From positions 1 through 64,000 of the forward strand of contig NC_085852.1 in the NCBI RefSeq assembly GCF_020906515.1: 64,000 nt of DNA, given 5' to 3'. Below, piece by piece: positions 59,160-64,000 of the stretch (position 1 is the stretch's first letter; every line of letters begins with the position of its first letter). The notes under the pieces are model-generated. The model made no database searches. It saw nothing but the letters and a program-made list of their open reading frames with translations, and was not told the DNA's origin. A program made the position numbers and the translations under genes. Origin of the DNA: Vanrija pseudolonga. Lineage: Eukaryota > Basidiomycota > Tremellomycetes > Trichosporonales > Trichosporonaceae.

Positions 59160-59543
59160 CTATGCCCTGCCATCTGTCTGCGTAATATGGCCCGGCACCT
59201 CGCCGTCAAAGTCGCCCGTGTTGACCGTGCCCGCCTTCTCGAACAACAAGACGCGGCAGTTGGCGTTGAGCGGGCGGTGCTCCTGGCCCTGGGGGACGAC
59301 GTACATGTCGCCCTTGTTGAGCTTGAGCACGCTCTCGACGCCGCCCTCGCGCACGCCCATCTCCATGCTGCCCTCCTGCACGAAGAACACCTCGTCCGTG
59401 TCGGGGTGCGAGTGCCAGACAAAGTCGCCTTGCAGGAGGACGACCTTGATGTCCTGCCCGTTGAAGGAGGCCGCTTGGACCGGCGACCACGCCGTGCTGA
59501 CGGCGCTCAGCTTGTCGATGATGGGGACGACGGCGGGCGGCAT
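59160..59543 (-). CDS. Small single-domain cupin protein
   Basis: Intronless, 127 aa. One cupin barrel with the metal motif WHSHPDTDEVFFVQEGSMEM (His, His, Glu) and a second-motif His in GDMYVVPQGQEHRP. It resembles the mannose-6-phosphate isomerase-like small cupins widespread in bacteria and fungi; relatives include dioxygenases, isomerases and proteins without known activity, so no reaction can be assigned. The start at 59543 follows a CCCTTTTGCC leader; the frame stays open upstream without similarity. Separate from the bicupin oxalate decarboxylase and only distantly related to it. Confidence 0.85.
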   Translation of the reverse strand: MPPAVVPIIDKLSAVSTAWSPVQAASFNGQDIKVVLLQGDFVWHSHPDTDEVFFVQEGSMEMGVREGGVESVLKLNKGDMYVVPQGQEHRPLNANCRVLLFEKAGTVNTGDFDGEVPGHITQTDGRA

Positions 59544-60397
59544 GGCAAAAGGGTGAGTGAGTGGGCGGTGGTGACGTGGGAGATGGCTAGTGCGGGGGTC
59601 AAGTCTGCGGGACCCAGCTCGGTTCAAGGTAAGTGCTCTTAAGCAACACGTCGGCGTGGGACCTCGGCGTGCCGACGCGACCCCCTGTCCGAGGTCGTGG
59701 GCAGAACAGCCCGCGCCGAATGTTGTGGAATGCGGGCCTCCAGCGGCCAACGACTCGAGTGGTGCAGGCGTCGAGACGCGCCGCGCTTAGGATCATTCCG
59801 AGGCATATACCTCGGCGACCCGGCGACCGGACGACTGTCTGGTGTGCCAGCTAGATGACAGCCGCGCGAGTGGGCTGCAGCGAGCATACCTCGCTTGGGC
59901 GCCGGCATGTGGATGCCAAGGCGACGTCGCGTTAGAAATCCCGTCCGCATGACTGGCCCGCGGGACTTGGATGTTATTCCGTCTCCATCTCTTGATGGAA
60001 GCTGGTCCACGAGGGGCTCAGCGGAGCTTGAACGCTGCCCATGTGTCAGCGCCGCCGACGGTGAGGGCTTGTCAGTGGCATTGGCCCTGTAGAAGCTTGT
60101 CAGCTGGCCTGGAGGGTCAGAGTTGAGTGATAAAGGAGGGGGTGTAGGTGATGGATCGGCTGTTGTTTGTTGTCGATGTGGTCCGTTGCCAGCAGTGAGC
60201 GACAATGCCACCCTCGTCGCGACACTTGTCCGCCAGCTACCACATGCACAGCATGCACCGAGGTCGAAGATGTCAATCGCCGACGTTGCCCCCCCCCCTC
60301 GGAGCATGGCCGAATGGTGCTCCGCTCTAGGGTCCGCGCTGCATCAAGTGACGTGTTGACGGCATTTGCACTCGCACCTTACCTCGACGGGACGGAC
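59544..60397. other. Divergent intergenic region, 0.85 kb
   Basis: Between the cupin (minus) and the DUF6924-like gene (plus). No gene or strong promoter element recognised. The frame of the next gene is open back to 60167 but lacks similarity there. Confidence 0.5.
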
Positions 60398-61036
60398 ATG
60401 GACATGACTAACACACACTCGACATCCTCATCATCTCCACACCCACCCACGACGATGAGCGCACCACTACCCTCCTTCCCGACGACAGAGCAGTCACCCC
60501 TGTTTCGCACAGCCTTCGGCGAGGGCACCGACGCGCAGTGGGCCTCGCTGCTGACGGCGCTCAACGTCCCCTCGGAGGAAGGCTTCCTGCCGTACATCAC
60601 GCCCGTCGACGACGCGGGCTTTTCGCTAGCCACCCCGCAGGCGCTGTTCGACGACGCACGCGCCGCCAAGGCGAACTTTGCCGTCATCTTTGTCGCCGAC
60701 GCGCGCGCGCTCGCCGAGGACGGCTTCCCGGTCATTGCGGTCGACATCTCGGGCCTGGTCGAGTACGACGAGCAGTTCAACCCCCTCCCCCTGCCTGCTG
60801 GCACCAAGGCACGCACGTTCCGCTGCCTCGCCGCCGAGCTGTGGAGCCCGGAGAACAACCTCAACATTGCCAACATGGACTGGGAGGACTTTTCGGACGC
60901 GCTCGACGGCGGCGTGTTTAGGGGGTTCCCCGAGTGGAGAGGGGAGGAGGGAGGCGAGGGTGGCGAGGAAGGCGGTGTGCAGCAGGGCGAGGAGGCGCCG
61001 CGGATGCAGCTCGCCACGCTGGAACGCCCAACGTAG
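60398..61036 (+). CDS. DUF6924-like protein of bacterial type
   Basis: Intronless, 212 aa from the ATG at 60398; ATGs at 60404 and 60455 are alternatives, and the last (MSAPLPSFP) best matches where similarity begins. The body shows the order I associate with the actinobacterial DUF6924 family: SPLFRTAFGEGTDAQWASLL near the start, FAVIFVADARALAEDGFPVIAVDI in the middle, then FRCLAAELWSPENN and LNIANMDWEDFSDALDGGVFRGF. A Gly/Glu-rich low-complexity tail follows. The function of the family is unknown. Absence of introns in a region where most genes are finely split, together with a mainly bacterial family, suggests acquisition by transfer. The family call is from memory of its motif and needs a profile search. 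Confidence 0.7.
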   Translation: MDMTNTHSTSSSSPHPPTTMSAPLPSFPTTEQSPLFRTAFGEGTDAQWASLLTALNVPSEEGFLPYITPVDDAGFSLATPQALFDDARAAKANFAVIFVADARALAEDGFPVIAVDISGLVEYDEQFNPLPLPAGTKARTFRCLAAELWSPENNLNIANMDWEDFSDALDGGVFRGFPEWRGEEGGEGGEEGGVQQGEEAPRMQLATLERPT

Positions 61037-61361
61037 TGTCACTCGTCGTTGTCGGCTACGTCGGCGGCGTCGTCGGCGCTGTCGGCCCCCGGCTCGGCGG
61101 CCTCGGAGTCGCTGCGGATGTTCCGCTGTGTCGGCGCCGAGTCGGAGCGAAGTCACGTGATGTGTCACTTGGCGCGCATCGTCACTGTCTATTGAATGCA
61201 TATCAACATGTTGCACTTTTGCATCTATCTCTGTCTCTCATTGACAAACGTGCGACTCGAGGGCTCGAGGGTGACGGAAGATAGCATCCCCGAGCAAGGA
61301 TATAAAGGCAGAGCGTGTACCCATCGCCCTCATCACTCCTATTCCACCGCCAGCTACCACG
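61037..61361. promoter_or_regulatory. Promoter of the alpha/beta hydrolase
   Basis: A 325-bp region with a clear TATAAA at 61301-61306, 56-61 bp upstream of the ATG at 61362, followed by a C/T-rich leader. Confidence 0.65.
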
Positions 61362-62412
61362 ATGGCAAGTGCCCCATATCCCCTTACTCGACGCCTCGCT
61401 GACCAGACCCCCGCAGACCGACTTCATCCCCGGCAACGACGACGAGGTCATCCTCAAGCTGCCCAACAACCGACAGGTGGCATACGCGCACAACGGCTAC
61501 CCCTCATCCCGCACCGTCATCCTCTTCTTCCCCGGCATCTTTGCCGTCGCACGTGCCGACAGCGTTCTCGAGTGCGTCGAGCGCGAGAAGATCCACTACG
61601 TGACCATCACGCCGCCGGGATTGGGCCAGTCGTCGGGAACCGCCAAGGGCAAGACGTACCGCGAGAGCCTGATCGCCGACACGCGTGCGCTCTTCGACTC
61701 GCTCTACCCCGATGGCAAGCTCGATGCGCTGTACGTCGCCGGCGGCAGCTTTGGCACCGCGCCGGCGCAGATGATCTTCGGCGCGGGCTACGACGAGTTC
61801 CCCTTCGGCCGGTACACTGCCGGAGCCTGCCTCATGGCTGGCTTCTCCCCGCTCGCCCAGCACAAGAACTACTCGACGACGCTGACGTGGCAAAACTACT
61901 TTGCTGTCGGCCCACCCAGCCGCGTGCCGTTCAACGCGATGCAGCGGCTCGCCAAGATGGCGTTTGCTAGCAAGCTGTCCACTCGGGAGGGCACGATTAA
62001 GTTCCTCAACGAGACGCTGTTTGACCACATGACCGACGAGGAGAAGGCCATCATGCACGACTGGCTCAAGCGCAAGGGCAAGACGCAGGAGGAGATTGTC
62101 GGCAGGATGGCCGACGGCACTCTCGCCTCGGTCGCCGTCTCGTGGGACTGGTTCCTCGAGATCTCGGACGTCCTCCACTCCGACTGGGGCTTTGTGCCCT
62201 CCAAGCTCGACAAACAGCATGCCAAGCCCGTGCTCGTGGTCGGCTCCGAGACGGACCAGATCGGCGGCGGCATGAACGAGTGGCTCATTGCCAACTACAA
62301 GCCGTCGGCGCTGAGGAATGTTGCCGGCGGACACATCGGCGGCATGTTCTTCATCGACGACATCTTCAACGAGCTCCTAGAGTTCTCGCGCACCTCGGGG
62401 GCTCAGGCGTGA
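61362..62412 (+). CDS. Alpha/beta hydrolase
   Basis: 332 aa if the ATG at 61362-61364 forms exon 1 alone, joined across a 52-bp GC-AG intron (61365-61416, donor GCAAGT, acceptor CGCAG) to 61417-62412. Without this intron no ATG opens the frame; a GT donor 4 nt further leads to the wrong frame. Hydrolase-fold features are LFFPGIF (oxyanion strand), TPPGLGQSSG, the nucleophile elbow AGGSFGTAP (Ser near residue 111), VLVVGSETDQIGG (acid strand) and AGGHIGGMFF (His near 306). There is no signal peptide, so it is cytosolic. The natural substrate is unknown; esterase, lipase or thioesterase are possible. Adjacent to the DUF6924-like gene on the same strand. Confidence 0.85.
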
Positions 62413-62791
62413 GTGAGGTAGAGCAGAGTTGGTGTTCTCGTGTATATTGTTGTTTGGTGAGTGCCGGCGCCGAGCTGTGCTGACGCCAGGTTATGCGGTA
62501 TGCAGTGGATTCATGCTCAAGCAAGCGGGGCCGGCTCGACAAAGCAGGCCGGTCGGCCGGATCTGTCCAGAGGCGGAGAGGCGCAGGCGGCCAGTGCGTG
62601 CAGTCATGTCCATCTGTGGGCATTGGGCGTTGCTGCGTCGTCGCCAGCCTTGGGCGCCGCGCGATGGCCCGAGGCCCGGGCCTCACCACGTCCATGACGC
62701 TTGCAGGGCACGAGGTCGCCACTGGCCTCCTCCACGGCTCACCTCACCACTCACCATCTTCACTCCATCCACTAACCTCTCCAGCTTCGCG
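62413..62791. other. Intergenic, 0.38 kb
   Basis: Between two plus-strand genes. Ends in a C/T-rich leader before the ATG at 62792. Nothing else seen. Confidence 0.5.
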
Positions 62792-63849
62792 ATGGGCCGA
62801 CCCCGCCACCGTTTCAAGAAGGAGCGTGCTCCCATCCGCACGATCCTCGACCACAAGAGCTACCCACATATCATGGACATGGTTGTTGGCTTCGCGACCA
62901 TACCGTCCTTGATTGCACTTCGCGCGACGTCGCGGTCGTTTCGAGACAAGGTCGACAACCTCATCCTCGTGCATGCCGCCGTCGTCCCCGAGAGCGCATC
63001 GGCCTGGGTCATCGACCTCACCACATCACGGCACACGACACTGCCCGCGAGAGCCTACATCGACTGGCTTCCCTACTGCCCGCGCAAGGTCAAAATCCTC
63101 GACTTTGAAGCGCACCACGCAGCAGTGCTCTCTCACGACAGTGCATATGTCTGGGCGTCGCTGCACACCGTCAGGCGCCTGGGCGACTCGGTGTACAAGA
63201 CACCATACGACCTCGTGCATCCCGTCCGCACCGCCGTCGACTTTCTCGACCTCTCTGAGATCGACCCATGGGACGGTGCCAAGAACGAACCGCTGTGGAT
63301 CAACATCCCCCCGTCTTGCGAATACGTGCTCCATGTGCGCTGGAGCGAGAGCGACGACCAGTGGCGACACATCATCTTCAGAGGGCACGCCTTCCCGCGC
63401 ACATGGACCATCGTATTCTGGCCCTGCCGGCCGGGCACCAGACCGGTGCGCGAGTTCCCAGTGTACCCGCACTTCTTCCACCCCCTCCTCCTAGGCGCGA
63501 CCGCGGCGTCCGGGCGGCAAGGGCAGCTCACCCTCGTCGGCGTGGAGAAGATCAACCCGGTCCAGCTAGGCGGCGGGCTGCACGACGATCCCGAAGACCG
63601 CAAGCGGGTTCTCTTCACCAACGCCATGGCGAGCATCAACGCCGAGCTGGTGGAAGCCGCACGGCTGGTGCCGTGGGACGAGTGGAGCGGCGCCCTGGGC
63701 GACAGGCGTGAGATCATCGGCGAATGGCCCCCCGAGGGGCGCGTGTACCTCTGCACCGAGTGCCGCAGGGTTGGTGTCGGCACGGGGCGCAACGCTGATG
63801 CCAGGCCGTCGACGACTTTATCAAGCACGAGTGCGAGCCGCTGCCTTAG
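62792..63849 (+). CDS. F-box-like protein, second subfamily, with C-terminal Cys/His cluster
   Basis: About 340 aa from exons 62792-63769 and 63805-63849 (intron of 35 bp; a donor 6 nt later is possible). The start MGRPRHRFKKERAP leads into HKSYPHIMDMVVGFATIPSL and IALRATSRSFRDKVDNLI, an F-box-like helix pattern. The interior has strand-rich blocks YVLHVRW, WTIVFWPCRP and QLTLVGVEKI, shared with the telomere-proximal relic at 549. The C-terminus places CTEC before the intron and HEC after it (VDDFIKHECEPLP), a possible C2HC metal site split by splicing. Unlike the 24-34 kb subfamily it lacks the CPxCSVCG motif, but both end in a Cys cluster interrupted by an intron. Function unknown. Confidence 0.72.
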
Positions 63850-64000
63850 ACGCCGCGCCGTGGAGAACGGGGGGCGATCTCATTACATCACATGGACAGG
63901 CGCGTCGACGCCCTCGGCATCGGAGCAAGATACAATGCCCACTGTCGCAGCAGGCTGTAAGACGACTATCATCATTGCGACAACATTCACGAGCAGCACA

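Noticed and set aside
60167-60397. Extension of the DUF6924-like gene upstream to 60167
   Set aside because: The extra 77 codons do not begin with ATG and show no similarity; the ATG at 60398 or 60455 is sufficient.
1-64000. tRNA, rRNA, CRISPR or transposon signatures
   Set aside because: No tRNA B-box-like context, no transposase or reverse transcriptase motif, no long terminal or inverted repeats and no spaced repeat array were found by reading; a tRNA and repeat scan would be needed to exclude small elements.

Overview
This window is one chromosome end of a basidiomycete fungus, most likely a tremellomycete yeast of the Trichosporonales/Cryptococcus side. The evidence is a terminal array of the 8-bp telomere unit whose G-strand is TTAGGGGG, GC-rich and intron-dense genes, very small introns (mostly 33-50 bp), Zn2Cys6 regulators with the fungal transcription factor domain, and fungal permease, P450 and oxalate decarboxylase families. 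The exact species is not determined.

Layout. Bases 1-546 are telomere repeats, which abut a truncated gene relic (549-1295). Then come an OPT oligopeptide transporter (2346-4785), a gene-poor stretch, a glutamine-rich prion-like protein (7028-8106), a short-chain reductase (9120-10437), a zinc-cluster regulator (10467-13161, minus), a Dal5-type MFS carrier (13703-15512, minus), an M20 amidohydrolase (16004-17450), a bicupin oxalate decarboxylase (17885-19216) and an ABC half-transporter (19328-22092, minus).

From about 24.1 to 29.5 kb lies a minus-strand array of F-box-like paralogues with pseudogene fragments between them. A fourth full member sits at 32725-33960, and a different subfamily at 62792-63849, to which the telomere-proximal relic is related. 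Most full-length members of the main subfamily share a Cys-rich motif (C-P-x-C-x-x-C-G) interrupted by an intron at the same place.

From 29.9 to 55.2 kb there is a run of metabolic and export genes: two cytochrome P450s, a Dal5/TNA1-type MFS carrier divergent from the second P450, a Zn2Cys6 regulator, a small cytochrome b5, another MFS carrier divergent from a full ABCC exporter, a fatty acyl-CoA ligase and a peroxisomal acyl-CoA oxidase ending in a PTS1-like AKL. Together these could take up, hydroxylate, CoA-activate and beta-oxidise a hydrophobic substrate, or detoxify and export it. The pathway is inferred from gene content, not demonstrated. The right end holds an amino-acid permease, a single-domain cupin, a DUF6924-like protein of bacterial type, an alpha/beta hydrolase and the last F-box-like gene.

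Exon structures were worked out by hand from reading frame, splice consensus and family similarity. Where exon boundaries are quoted, total lengths were checked to be multiples of three. For several long multi-exon genes only the outer limits are given.
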